NCBI GenBank assembly: GCA_964219345.1
Contig: CAXPPN010000047.1
Location: 1 to 64,000 of the forward strand
From: UBA3537 sp964219345
GTDB lineage: Bacteria > Bacteroidota > Bacteroidia > Flavobacteriales > Flavobacteriaceae
Reading direction: 5' to 3'
DNA: 64,000 nucleotides
Position 1 is the stretch's first letter, and every line of letters starts with the position of its first letter. Under the pieces are notes generated by a model. The model ran no database searches and was not told where the DNA came from. It saw nothing but the letters and a program-made list of their open reading frames with translations. Position numbers and translations under genes: made by a program. Positions 1 through 7,892 of the stretch are shown here, piece after piece.

Positions 1-562
1 CCTCTACAATTAGTCCTTTATATTCACTTAAAACATATTTAATTCCATCTAATCTGTCTTTATCCATTCGCCAACGTTCCTTGGTTGATTGGTACAATTT
101 ATCCTCTCCTGACGCTCTTTTGTAAGAGGTATTAATGTTAATGATAATGGTGTCTTTTGGTATAGAATTTAATGGTAATGCATTGTACTTACGTTTGATT
201 TCCTCTGAGGACATCAATCCATTTTCGATGGAATTCATACCACCCTGAATATTACCACTAACAAAATCATTGAATGTAGGGATAAATCTAAAGGTATCAA
301 TTAAACTAGCTTCAATTTGATAAGCTGTTTTTTCATTTAGTCCATGACGAACAATAACATGTTCAACCGTTTTATTCTTTTTTAAAATAGCTTGAATCTG
401 ATCTAATTTATTTGTACCCTTTTTCCCCTCCTTAGCCTCATTTAGATGATCGAAAACACGGTTACCCTCCCCTTTTCCAACATAAAAAGGAGTTTTAGTC
501 TCCGGATTGATCAATAAGTATACATAGTACTTAAGTTCAGCTTTTGTTTTTGCATCAAACAT
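1..562 (-). CDS. GIY-YIG nuclease family protein (partial, 3' end beyond window)
   Basis: The gene reads leftward from an ATG at 562 and stays open to the window edge, giving at least 187 residues. The N-terminus carries a GIY-YIG-like core: YVYLL (about residues 13-17) followed by FYVGKG (about 26-31), a candidate catalytic Arg at 35 and a Glu in YQIEASLID at about 84. This resembles the LEM-3-like branch of GIY-YIG nucleases, which cut DNA. The second half, with a W...YVLSEYKGLIV stretch, resembles a C-terminal domain I recall in other bacterial proteins of this type. Its start overlaps the stop of the upstream zinc-ribbon gene by 8 bases (ATGTTTGA), so the two are translationally coupled. 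Its substrate is unknown. The fold call is fairly sure, the role is not. Confidence 0.75.
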   Translation of the reverse strand, partial: MFDAKTKAELKYYVYLLINPETKTPFYVGKGEGNRVFDHLNEAKEGKKGTNKLDQIQAILKKNKTVEHVIVRHGLNEKTAYQIEASLIDTFRFIPTFNDFVSGNIQGGMNSIENGLMSSEEIKRKYNALPLNSIPKDTIIININTSYKRASGEDKLYQSTKERWRMDKDRLDGIKYVLSEYKGLIVE

Positions 563-959
563 GCCTATTATCTTTTATTATAGATTCAATTTTTTTGGCA
601 TCCGAAATAGAAAAGTTTTCGGCTCGTATTCCTTTGGAGCCTTTACTCGAAATAATGATGGTTGAATTGATTAATCTTCTATCAATTTTAACATATGAAA
701 TATCACTGAAAGCCAAAAAGGATCGATCAACACCTATAAGGTATTTATTGCGCTTTAGATAAGTGACCCCATCCTGATCAATAACTATCTTATCAGGGGT
801 TAAAATACTCCCTCCCAAGATAATTTTTGAGGAAAACGAGTAGGAAAAAGGCGCTTTTGAACGTCGCCTTGTATCCATTCCTGATGGTTTTTGCCCACAG
901 CTGGGGCAAAAGTTTTCATTACCTGTAAGATTATAACCGCATGAGGCACAAAATCCCAT
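555..959 (-). CDS. zinc-ribbon protein with a possible PH-like domain
   Basis: This 134-residue protein starts with a zinc ribbon, Cys4-x2-Cys7 and Cys18-x2-Cys21 (CASCG and CPSCG). A short basic linker (RRRSK) follows, then about 90 residues of alternating beta-rich sequence (GGSILTPDKIVIDQDGVTYLKRN..., then a YVKIDR...STIIIS stretch). That pattern is compatible with a small PH-like domain of the kind that often follows zinc ribbons in bacterial proteins. No signal peptide or membrane segment is seen, so it is probably cytosolic. It lies 12 bases after the 119-aa repeat protein and overlaps the GIY-YIG gene by 8 bases, so it belongs to the same operon. The zinc ribbon is clear, the second domain is an inference. 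Confidence 0.75.
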   Translation of the reverse strand: MGFCASCGYNLTGNENFCPSCGQKPSGMDTRRRSKAPFSYSFSSKIILGGSILTPDKIVIDQDGVTYLKRNKYLIGVDRSFLAFSDISYVKIDRRLINSTIIISSKGSKGIRAENFSISDAKKIESIIKDNRHV

Positions 960-971
960 AGTGATGAGTTG

Positions 972-1331
972 TTATTGCCTAGAGGCTTTCCCCAAGGTTA
1001 AGTCATTATCCATAAGTGTTTTGGCAGATTTATCTTTGATTTGTACTTTAACACCATAGATGTTTTCAAATAAATCCTCCACATCTCCAACTTTCATACT
1101 GCCTTTGATTTTAACCTCTTCTTTTGAAGTGGTATTGACTTTTTTTGCCGTTTTTTTATTGAGTGCACCTAAGGTCAAATCGCCATCAGCAATCATATTT
1201 CCTTTGTAAAAAACTAAAGAGAGATTAAACGAAGATTTAAAATCTTTAGAAATTGTTTTTAATTTTTTGTTTGGCGCAATTGAAAATTCCGCGTTATTAA
1301 AATGATCTTTTATTGAATCAAATAGTCCCAT
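972..1331 (-). CDS. small protein with two copies of a ~40-residue repeat (third paralogue of the operon)
   Basis: This 119-residue protein has two related halves. The first (about 22-58) is KLKTISKDF...F then YKGNMIADGDLTLGAL; the second (about 78-117) is KVGDVEDLF...YGVKVQI then LMDNDLTLGKA. The shared pattern is [KR][VL]K-[ST]-[IV]-x2-x-F-x3-[FY], then a beta strand, then a D-x-T-[LI] turn. It is paralogous to the proteins at 1352-1753 and 1811-2116. No signal peptide or catalytic motif is visible. I recall similar uncharacterised two-unit proteins in Bacteroidota but cannot name a family. The pattern suggests a beta-alpha-beta unit duplicated into a ferredoxin-like or tandem beta-grasp fold. 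The function is unknown. Confidence 0.7.
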   Translation of the reverse strand: MGLFDSIKDHFNNAEFSIAPNKKLKTISKDFKSSFNLSLVFYKGNMIADGDLTLGALNKKTAKKVNTTSKEEVKIKGSMKVGDVEDLFENIYGVKVQIKDKSAKTLMDNDLTLGKASRQ

Positions 1332-1351
1332 AATATTTTAATTTTTACAAT

Positions 1352-1753
1352 TTATTTCCACTCTCCTTTTATATTAACCCCTTCAGCCTCTAAGTGTCGG
1401 TTCAACTCTGTTAATGTTAGATCGTCTCCAAAGCCAGTAGAAGTATAAAATCTTTTCCCGTTATTTTTTGACCAACAAATTTGGACATATAAGCCAAATA
1501 TCTCATCAAATTCTTTTTCAACAGATTTGACTTTTTTTCGCCCAGTTAAAGATATTTTACCTGAGCCTTTTTTTTCACGAACTTCAGATAATGTCTTTTC
1601 GATATCTAATCTATAAATATTCTCACCTTTCTTTGCTTTCTCAGCCATGGATGAAGAATGTATATTTAATCTTAAATAGGGAAAATGTTTATTGAACTCC
1701 TTCATTAAAGTTTTTAATTTTTTGGAACCTGTAGTAGTTACTTCTCTTGCCAT
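1352..1753 (-). CDS. small protein with two copies of a ~40-residue repeat (second paralogue of the operon)
   Basis: This 133-residue protein is a paralogue of the genes on either side. Its repeats begin KLKTLMKEFNKHF (about 12-24) and KVKSVEKEFDEIFG (about 73-86), and the second ends in the DDLTLTEL turn typical of the set. Both halves carry longer loops than the paralogues. The N-terminus (MAREVTTTGSKK) is not a signal peptide. The gene is separated from the upstream paralogue by a strong intercistronic hairpin at 1772-1800, and from the next gene by only 20 bases. The role is unknown; adjacency suggests the three proteins work together or form a hetero-oligomer. Confidence 0.7.
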   Translation of the reverse strand: MAREVTTTGSKKLKTLMKEFNKHFPYLRLNIHSSSMAEKAKKGENIYRLDIEKTLSEVREKKGSGKISLTGRKKVKSVEKEFDEIFGLYVQICWSKNNGKRFYTSTGFGDDLTLTELNRHLEAEGVNIKGEWK

Positions 1754-1771
1754 AATAGTATTTGTTAAAAA

Positions 1772-1800
1772 AATCAGCAGATTTTACAAATCTGCTGATT
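1772..1800 (-). terminator. intercistronic hairpin with U-tract between first and second paralogue
   Basis: A perfect 13-bp inverted repeat (1772-1784 with 1788-1800) surrounds a 3-base loop. Read leftward it is followed by a run of Ts (complement of the A run at 1765-1771). It sits 10 bases after the stop of the first paralogue and 18 bases before the start of the second, so it looks like a rho-independent terminator or attenuator that would make the first gene the most abundant transcript. Read rightward there is no T run after the stem. Confidence 0.8.
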
Positions 1801-1810
1801 AATGGGTGAA

Positions 1811-2116
1811 TTATAATTTTCCTGCTTGTGTGAGTGTCATACTGTTATCAGCCAGTTTGGTGTCATCAGCATTTGAAATTTGAACTTTAATTCCAAATTC
1901 TTCCATGAAATAACGCTCTACATTGGCCACGCGGCTTCTTGCACCTAAATCCAACTCTCCACCTGCGCTATCTGTTTTTGATAGCTCACTGATTTTTGTT
2001 TTTTCATCAGCAAATTTATTGCCTTTGTAGATTCGAATATTACAGTTAAATTCTTCTGAAAATTGTCTCTTGATACTCTTTACAGAACTTGCTCTAGTAA
2101 CTCTTATAGTTGCCAT
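1811..2116 (-). CDS. small protein with two copies of a ~40-residue repeat (first gene of the operon)
   Basis: This 101-residue protein is the clearest example of the duplicated unit. Half one is beta strand ATIRVT, helix SVKSIKRQFSEEF, strand NIRIYKG, then FADEKTKISEL. Half two is strand GGELDLGA, helix RVANVERYFMEEFG, strand IKVQIS, then LADNSMTLTQAG. This gives beta-alpha-beta twice. The half-one stretch resembles the helix-strand-turn part of ubiquitin (V-x2-[IV]-K ... YKG-x2-[FL]-x-[DE] ... T-[LI]-S), but there is no terminal Gly-Gly. It is probably cytosolic. It leads the leftward operon and is followed by its own terminator, so it may be made in excess of the others. The function is unknown. 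Confidence 0.7.
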   Translation of the reverse strand: MATIRVTRASSVKSIKRQFSEEFNCNIRIYKGNKFADEKTKISELSKTDSAGGELDLGARSRVANVERYFMEEFGIKVQISNADDTKLADNSMTLTQAGKL

Positions 2117-2211
2117 AATTTGATAAATTAGTTAAATGATGTCCTACTTCCTTTTTTAGTTGTTTTTCGGTTTATTCCAACTTTAAACTAAAATTAAAAA
2201 AAAATAATATT

Positions 2212-2233
2212 ATATTTGATACATATTTGATAC
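2212..2233 (+). promoter_or_regulatory. 11-bp tandem repeat overlapping a -7 box, candidate operator
   Basis: Two exact, contiguous copies of ATATTTGATAC (2212-2222 and 2223-2233) end 10 bases before the ATG at 2244. The first copy contains a Bacteroidota -7 element (TATATTTG at 2211-2218, fitting TAnnTTTG). Copies one helical turn apart suit a dimeric DNA-binding protein, possibly the product of the gene itself. No clear -33 element is seen. Binding is an inference. Confidence 0.45.
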
Positions 2234-2243
2234 ATATTTTTTC

Positions 2244-3485
2244 ATGATTGAACAATTAAAGGACTTAACCGAAAAAAATATTGGTTTTAAAATAAAAAAT
2301 CGTGGTGATTGCCACAAGTTATCAGAACAAATTGCCATATCAATAGACGAAGAAATTAGCTATAATACACTTCGAAGGTTTTTTGGATTGGATAAAAAAA
2401 CCAAACCAAATAGTAGAACACTTAATATTTTGGCTAGGTTCAATGGATTTGAATCTTTTGCAGATTTTTCACAATTATTTCCCTCAAAATTCAATTGGCG
2501 TCTAAAGGAGTTCTCATACAATTTATTAAACAATAATGATTCAACTGAGCTTGTTAATTTCATAAGTTTAATAAAGCAAATTGATAATGACGCTCTAGAT
2601 GTTATTATTTCAATACTTAGAGAATTAATATTAAAAAATGAAATTTCAACATTAAAAAAAATCTTTGATTTAGAAACCTTAAATCCAAAAAATTTCAGTT
2701 ACTCAAAGTTGTTGCATTTTGGCAATTCTGTTGGGCTTTTGTTACGAAAACACCAAATTGATTATCTGAACTTTAGTCAAACGAAATACTTTACTTTAAC
2801 AATATTTGTAACCTTTGTTGATTATTCATCATTAAACAAAAACTATGGTGATTTTGCCTGTAAAATTCATAAAACAACCAAGGATAGAGAACTAAAATTA
2901 TTTAGCGGCCTTTTGTTGCAATTAAAAAAAATCTTAGACAATGAACCACCAACAGAAAGTTTTGATTCTTTAATTTCAAGAAAGACACATCCCATATTGT
3001 TGAGTAGACATATGAGTATTAAAATTGTAACTGTGCAAAAATATAAAATTATTGAATTACTAGAAAACTACAAAGAGCGATTTATCAAAAATAATTCATT
3101 AGAGTACATATACGAATTAATGATAATATCAATTTTATCTAAAAATTTTATTGTAATGCAATGGATTTCAGAAAATTTTAAAAAAGAAGAGAATATCCCA
3201 AAGTATTACTATGAATGGTATTACAACTTGTTAACAATGGTGAAATTGTTTTTAGCTATTCATAAAAAAAATAATTTTTATTTACTTGAAAACCAATTAA
3301 ATTTGATTGATAAATTTGGACCAAGATATAGTTATCAAGCATTCTATTTAATATTTACTTGCATTTTGAAATATCATCTTAACATTGAACCTAAATTAGC
3401 GTTGAGGACTTACAAACGGGTTGCTGAAGAAATCGGTTACAAGATTTTCAGTTTAAACTTCTTGAACGATTACTTTGAATCTTAG
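2244..3485 (+). CDS. hypothetical protein with a helix-turn-helix-like N-terminus, possible regulator
   Basis: I cannot name a family for this 413-residue protein. Residues about 15-75 (KIKNRGDCHKLSEQI, then EEISYNTLRRFFGL, then SRTLNILARFNGFESFADF) look like an atypical Xre-style helix-turn-helix seen at the N-terminus of uncharacterised Bacteroidota proteins. The rest is alpha-helical, rich in Leu, Lys and Asn, and resembles helical-repeat sensor regions. No signal peptide or membrane span is seen. It is transcribed away from the repeat-protein operon with a 127-bp gap, and a tandem repeat lies just ahead of its start, so it may control itself and that operon. Its base composition is even more AT-rich than the neighbours, which hints at horizontal origin. 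Confidence 0.6.
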   Translation: MIEQLKDLTEKNIGFKIKNRGDCHKLSEQIAISIDEEISYNTLRRFFGLDKKTKPNSRTLNILARFNGFESFADFSQLFPSKFNWRLKEFSYNLLNNNDSTELVNFISLIKQIDNDALDVIISILRELILKNEISTLKKIFDLETLNPKNFSYSKLLHFGNSVGLLLRKHQIDYLNFSQTKYFTLTIFVTFVDYSSLNKNYGDFACKIHKTTKDRELKLFSGLLLQLKKILDNEPPTESFDSLISRKTHPILLSRHMSIKIVTVQKYKIIELLENYKERFIKNNSLEYIYELMIISILSKNFIVMQWISENFKKEENIPKYYYEWYYNLLTMVKLFLAIHKKNNFYLLENQLNLIDKFGPRYSYQAFYLIFTCILKYHLNIEPKLALRTYKRVAEEIGYKIFSLNFLNDYFES

Positions 3486-3639
3486 AAGTTAAGATTAGGA
3501 ATTTATGGGAAAATCAATCTAATCAAAAATAGCATTATCCTTTTTTCGATGGTCTAGCGTGGTTGTTTCTTTGCTTACTTGTATTTTAATTTTTGGCTAT
3601 AATTTTTAAAGAAATTCATTAAAAATATCTGTTAAAAAA

Positions 3640-3672
3640 AATTCCCTAAAATAAAAATTATTTTAGGGAATT
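3640..3672 (-). terminator. rho-independent terminator of tRNA-Phe
   Basis: A perfect 15-bp inverted repeat (3640-3654 with 3658-3672) with a 3-base loop lies 6 bases downstream of the tRNA. Read leftward it is followed by seven Ts. Read rightward there is no T tract, so it serves the tRNA. Confidence 0.85.
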
Positions 3673-3678
3673 ATGCAG

Positions 3679-3751
<73 letters not shown>

Positions 3752-3767
3752 CCGCTATTAGCGAATG

Positions 3768-3797
3768 CAAATATAATGCAATTTTAATATTCCCAAA
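3768..3797 (-). promoter_or_regulatory. promoter of tRNA-Phe
   Basis: On the minus strand TTTG (3794-3797) is followed after 18 bases by TATATTTG (3768-3775), an exact match to the TTTG / TAnnTTTG promoter of Bacteroidota, placed about 17 bases before the tRNA. A short palindrome (CGCTAATAGCG, 3753-3763) sits at the expected start of the transcript. Confidence 0.75.
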
Positions 3798-3846
3798 GTA
3801 AATTTTTAAAAAAATGGTTTTGTAAATTTACACTCTAAAACTGGAG

Positions 3847-4578
3847 ATGAATCTTATAATTGATATTGGAAATACGAACACCAAACTCGCTGTTTTTGAG
3901 CAAAATAAGCTTCTTGAAACAAGACGTTGTAGTGTAGAAAAATTGCCTGCTGAGGTAGGTAAAATTTGTATACAATTCTCAAAAATAGAGCAGTTATTGG
4001 TTTCATCCGTAATTGAGTTTTCCGACAGACTTTTTTCTGAATTATCGCAGTATGGCAAGGTTTGTATTCTAAATCACAAACTTAAAATGCCTTTTAAGAA
4101 TTTATATACAACACCAGAAACTTTAGGATTGGATCGTTTGGCTCTTGCAGCAGCAGCAACTCAGCAGTATCCAAATACAAATACTTTAATTATAGATGCA
4201 GGAACATGTATAACTTATGATTTTGTAGATGCTAATTCTCAGTATTTGGGTGGTGCAATTTCACCAGGTTTACAAATGCGTTATAATGCGCTTCATAATC
4301 AAACTGCTCAACTCCCTTTACTACAGCCATCAGATTTAAACTCATATATTGGATCAACCACAAACACCTCTATTCATAGTGGAGTTGTCCATGGAATTGT
4401 ACAAGAAATACAAGGCGTTATTTCAACCTATTCATCAGATTATTCGGATTTAACAGTTATTTTAACAGGTGGTGATGCTAATTTCTTGCGTAAACAATTT
4501 AAAATTAGCATATTTGCGAACTCAAATTTTCTTTTAGAAGGACTTAATTTTTTACTAGACTATAACACAAACTCATGA
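3847..4578 (+). CDS. coaX: type III pantothenate kinase
   Basis: CoaX phosphorylates pantothenate, the first step of coenzyme A synthesis. The 243-residue protein has the ASKHA phosphate-binding start DIGNTNTK (about 6-13), then DRLALAAAA, and the IDAGTCITYDFV segment (about 117-128) that matches the second conserved block of the family. The GGAISPG motif and a late LTGGDA motif complete the fold. Length is normal for type III enzymes. The start at 3847 follows a weak GGAG at 3842. The stop overlaps the next ATG (ATGA), so the envelope genes downstream are coupled to it. Confidence 0.93.
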   Translation: MNLIIDIGNTNTKLAVFEQNKLLETRRCSVEKLPAEVGKICIQFSKIEQLLVSSVIEFSDRLFSELSQYGKVCILNHKLKMPFKNLYTTPETLGLDRLALAAAATQQYPNTNTLIIDAGTCITYDFVDANSQYLGGAISPGLQMRYNALHNQTAQLPLLQPSDLNSYIGSTTNTSIHSGVVHGIVQEIQGVISTYSSDYSDLTVILTGGDANFLRKQFKISIFANSNFLLEGLNFLLDYNTNS

Positions 4579-5879
4579 TAAAAAAGTTTATAATTTGTAC
4601 AATCGTTGTGTTTTCAACTTTTACTCAAGCACAACAAGGTACTAGCTCTCCCTACTCATTTTATGGAATTGGAAGCCTAAAATTTAAAGGAACTGTAGAG
4701 AATCAAGCCATGGGTGGAATTAGTGTTTACACCGATAGTATTCACATCAATTTAAGAAATCCAGCATCTTTTACAGGTAAAAATTTATCACTCTATAACA
4801 ACGAAGCACGTCCTGTAAAATATGCCATTGGCACAAGCTTTTCTTCTACAAACCTTAAGACATCTACAGCAAAAGACAAAGCTGATGATTCCTCTGTAGA
4901 TTATCTAGCCCTTGTGATGCCTACTGGAAAATTTGGAATTGGATTTGGACTTATTCCCTATTCCTCTGTAGGGTATAAACTTCAGTCTAGAGATGAAGAA
5001 GGTTTTCTTCAGTACCGCTACCGTGGAGAAGGCGGCATCAATAAAGTATTTTTGGGTACTGGTTATCAATTGACAAAAAATTTAAAAATAGGATTTGATG
5101 CTCAATATAATTTTGGAAGTATTACCAATACTACTATTGCCTTTGGTTACAATGGCGATGGTGATTTATTACAATTTCAAAGCCGTGAGGTAAAACGTTC
5201 GGATTTAAGTGGATTTACATTTAATTTTGGGTTGGCATTCGCCAAAAAGATTTCTCAAAATTTGGAAATCATGGCTACCGCAACGCACTCACCCCAAGCA
5301 AATTTAAATTCTGTGAATCAGAGCCAATTTGCAACTATAACAATTGATTCTCAGGACAAAGAATATGTAATTACATCCTCTGAGATTGATTTGGCGGCAT
5401 TGGGTTTATCTGACACCAATTTATCAATACCATCTAAAACAAGCTTTGGCATTGGCATTGGTCGCCCAAGAAAATGGTTTGCAGGTATTGATTATACATT
5501 TTTACAAGCCTCAGAATTTTCAAATCGTTTTGTGTCTATTGATAATTCCTCTTTTGAAGACGCCTCAACACTTTCTATTGGAGGGTTTTTTATTCCAAAA
5601 TACGATTCTTTTGGAAGTTATTGGAAACGCATAGTCTACAGAGCAGGATTGCGCCTAGAACAAACAGGATTGGTGGTCAATAATGAGTCAATAAACGAAC
5701 TTGGCATATCTTTTGGAGTAGGTGTACCAGTAGGTCGATTATTTTCTAATGCCAATGTTGCATTTGAATTTGGTCAGCGTGGTACCACAGCCTCAAACTT
5801 GGTACAAGAAAACTTTTTTAATGTTAATATAAGTTTATCGCTCAACGACCGATGGTTTGAAAAAAGAAAATTTAATTAA
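4575..5879 (+). CDS. putative outer-membrane beta-barrel protein
   Basis: The 434-residue protein opens with a signal peptide (MIKKFIICTIVVFSTFTQAQ, cleaved near AQA/QQ). The mature part starts SPYSFYGIGSLKF, continues with NPASF, and is full of alternating aromatic and small residues in amphipathic strands such as KFGIGFGLIPYSSVGY and FAGIDYTF. This is the pattern of flavobacterial outer-membrane barrels distantly like FadL/PorV proteins. It overlaps coaX by 4 bases and precedes a secreted TPR protein. The cargo or role is not evident. The barrel assignment is an inference from composition and signal peptide. Confidence 0.75.
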   Translation: MIKKFIICTIVVFSTFTQAQQGTSSPYSFYGIGSLKFKGTVENQAMGGISVYTDSIHINLRNPASFTGKNLSLYNNEARPVKYAIGTSFSSTNLKTSTAKDKADDSSVDYLALVMPTGKFGIGFGLIPYSSVGYKLQSRDEEGFLQYRYRGEGGINKVFLGTGYQLTKNLKIGFDAQYNFGSITNTTIAFGYNGDGDLLQFQSREVKRSDLSGFTFNFGLAFAKKISQNLEIMATATHSPQANLNSVNQSQFATITIDSQDKEYVITSSEIDLAALGLSDTNLSIPSKTSFGIGIGRPRKWFAGIDYTFLQASEFSNRFVSIDNSSFEDASTLSIGGFFIPKYDSFGSYWKRIVYRAGLRLEQTGLVVNNESINELGISFGVGVPVGRLFSNANVAFEFGQRGTTASNLVQENFFNVNISLSLNDRWFEKRKFN

Positions 5880-5912
5880 TTACAAGCATTTATGTTTAAA
5901 ATAGAATCTCAA

Positions 5913-7292
5913 ATGAAAACTAAACTAACAATCTTTTTTGCGATCATAGCATTGAGTATTTCCAATGTTTTTGCTCAAAATGAGCAAGACCTACAGTCGC
6001 TATCTATTTTTAGTGAATATGTTAAATCCAAAAACTACGTCGCAGCCTATTCACCTTGGATGGAACTCCGAAACAGAAATCCTAGATTCAATAAAGCAAT
6101 TTTTGTCTATGGTGAACGTATACTAAAACACAAAATAAAAACAACAACAGGACCAGAACAAGTTGCTTATATCAATGATATGATTAAGCTATGGGAAGAG
6201 CGTGCAGAGTTTTTTCCTGCTGTTACGCCAAAAGGAACTTACCTAGCCAAAGCGTGTCAGTTGAAATACGATAATAGAAAAGAACTTGGTCTAACAAAAG
6301 ATCAATTGTATACTTTGTTTGGTGAAGCTTATACTACTGATACCAAAACCTTTACAAACCCTAAGAGTCTATACACCTATTTTTCTTTGGTTGTCGACAT
6401 GTATGATGCGGGTAATATTCCAGCGCAGGATTTGTTTAATATGTATGATGAAATTACTGAAAAAGTAGAAAACGAAGTTAAAAATTATACCAACAAGCGT
6501 AATGCCTTTTTGAATGAAGATGGTGAGCCAAAAGAGCTTTCAAGAACAGAGACTTCAAAGCTTAAATCCTATAACAGCTATTTGAATGCTTATGAAAAAA
6601 TTTCATCAAGTATCGACACAAAATTAGGATCTCGTGCCAATTGTGAAAACCTTATTCCATTATACACAAGAGATTTTGAAGCCTTTAAAAATGATGGTGT
6701 ATGGTTGCAACGTGCAATGAATAGAATGTATGCCAAAGGCTGTAATGATGACCCATTATTTGTGAAAATAGTAGAACAAAAAAACATGCTAGAACCTAAC
6801 GCAGACACTGCATTTTATCTAGGAATTTTAAAAGAAAAAGCTGGTCAAGCATCAGAAGCTTTAAGCTATTATAATCAAGCTGTAGAGCTTGAAACAGATA
6901 ACTTTGCGAAGTCTAAAATTTTATTCAAAATTGCTACAAATTTTAAGAACAAAGGACAATATGGCCAAGCGAGAAGTTATTATATGAAATCACTAAAATT
7001 CAATCCGAGTTTAGGAAAAGCATATCTGGCTATTTCAGCAATGTATGCTAAGAGTGCCAACAATTGTGGTACCGACAATTTCTCGAAACGTGCAGTATAT
7101 TGGTTGGCTGCAAACGAAGCTGCTAAAGCTGGTCGTGTAGATCCAAACATGAGCAAAAATGCGGCAAAATCTATTGCTAATTATAAGGCAAAAGCACCAC
7201 AAAAGAGTGAAATATTTTCTTCTGGGCGTGCAGGACAAACCATCAGTATTGGATGCTGGATTCAGCGCAGTGTTACGGTACCAAACCTTTAA
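5913..7292 (+). CDS. secreted tetratricopeptide-repeat protein
   Basis: I chose the ATG at 5913 because it begins directly with a signal peptide (MKTKLTIFFAIIALSISNVFAQ); an in-frame ATG at 5892 would add seven polar residues. The 459-residue product is helical, with recognisable TPR units towards the C-terminus (about 300-390: ADTAFYLGILKEKAGQASEALSYY, then KSKILFKIATNFKNKGQYGQARSYY). It ends near a GCWI sequence. It is likely periplasmic or outer-membrane associated, as part of the coaX-lptC envelope run. Its stop shares a base with the lptC start (TAATG). Confidence 0.8.
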   Translation: MKTKLTIFFAIIALSISNVFAQNEQDLQSLSIFSEYVKSKNYVAAYSPWMELRNRNPRFNKAIFVYGERILKHKIKTTTGPEQVAYINDMIKLWEERAEFFPAVTPKGTYLAKACQLKYDNRKELGLTKDQLYTLFGEAYTTDTKTFTNPKSLYTYFSLVVDMYDAGNIPAQDLFNMYDEITEKVENEVKNYTNKRNAFLNEDGEPKELSRTETSKLKSYNSYLNAYEKISSSIDTKLGSRANCENLIPLYTRDFEAFKNDGVWLQRAMNRMYAKGCNDDPLFVKIVEQKNMLEPNADTAFYLGILKEKAGQASEALSYYNQAVELETDNFAKSKILFKIATNFKNKGQYGQARSYYMKSLKFNPSLGKAYLAISAMYAKSANNCGTDNFSKRAVYWLAANEAAKAGRVDPNMSKNAAKSIANYKAKAPQKSEIFSSGRAGQTISIGCWIQRSVTVPNL

Positions 7293-7846
7293 TGAAAATT
7301 ATTCAAAAAAACATAACAAAAAGCATCGTTATCCTAGTTTTAGGAGCGGTGCTTTTTTCGTGTAACAAACGCTTAGATAAACTTCAGCAGAGTTCTAAGT
7401 TGTCTTATTTGCCAGTATCTGTTGCTGAAAATATCAATACAAAACACACCGATTCTGGACGATTGACTTCAAATTTAATCAGTCCAAAAATGATCAATTA
7501 TTCTAATCGGTCTTTTCCCTATTATCAATTTCCCGAAGGTATAGACCTTACCATATTTGATGAACAAAATCGAAAAAGTTTGGTCGTTGCCAAAAGCGCT
7601 GTAGTATACAATAATACTGATTTGATTGACTTAAGAGGAGATGTGGTACTAACTACTTCTTCAAATGATACTTTATTTACAGATCAACTGTATTATGATC
7701 AAAAAAAAGAATGGCTTTTTACGGATTTTCCTGTTAAGTTTCGAACCAAGGATTATTTGACCAATGGCAATGGTTTTGATGCTAATCAAGATTTTACAAA
7801 TGCTCAAGTATTAGAAGTTACTGGCCGCATCTACATTGAAGAATAA
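7292..7846 (+). CDS. lptC: LPS export protein LptC-like lipoprotein
   Basis: The start at 7292 (overlapping the previous stop as TAATG) gives 184 residues with a lipoprotein signal, lipobox VLFSC24. An upstream in-frame ATG at 7253 lies inside the TPR gene and would bury the signal. The mature protein is a chain of short beta strands (AKSAVVYNNTDLIDLRGDVVLTTSSNDTLFTDQLYYD) characteristic of the LptC/OstA jellyroll that passes lipopolysaccharide across the periplasm. Bacteroidota LptC proteins often carry a lipid anchor rather than the membrane helix of E. coli. The family call is strong, specificity is inferred. Confidence 0.85.
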   Translation: MKIIQKNITKSIVILVLGAVLFSCNKRLDKLQQSSKLSYLPVSVAENINTKHTDSGRLTSNLISPKMINYSNRSFPYYQFPEGIDLTIFDEQNRKSLVVAKSAVVYNNTDLIDLRGDVVLTTSSNDTLFTDQLYYDQKKEWLFTDFPVKFRTKDYLTNGNGFDANQDFTNAQVLEVTGRIYIEE

Positions 7847-7892
7847 TATGTATCTTTACATTCAATTTAATTTTTAAGTTTCAATACATAAG

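Noticed and set aside
1811..2116. Ubiquitin-like modifier with conjugation
   Set aside because: No C-terminal Gly-Gly, no E1-, E2- or JAB-like gene nearby; only the fold similarity is kept as a possibility.
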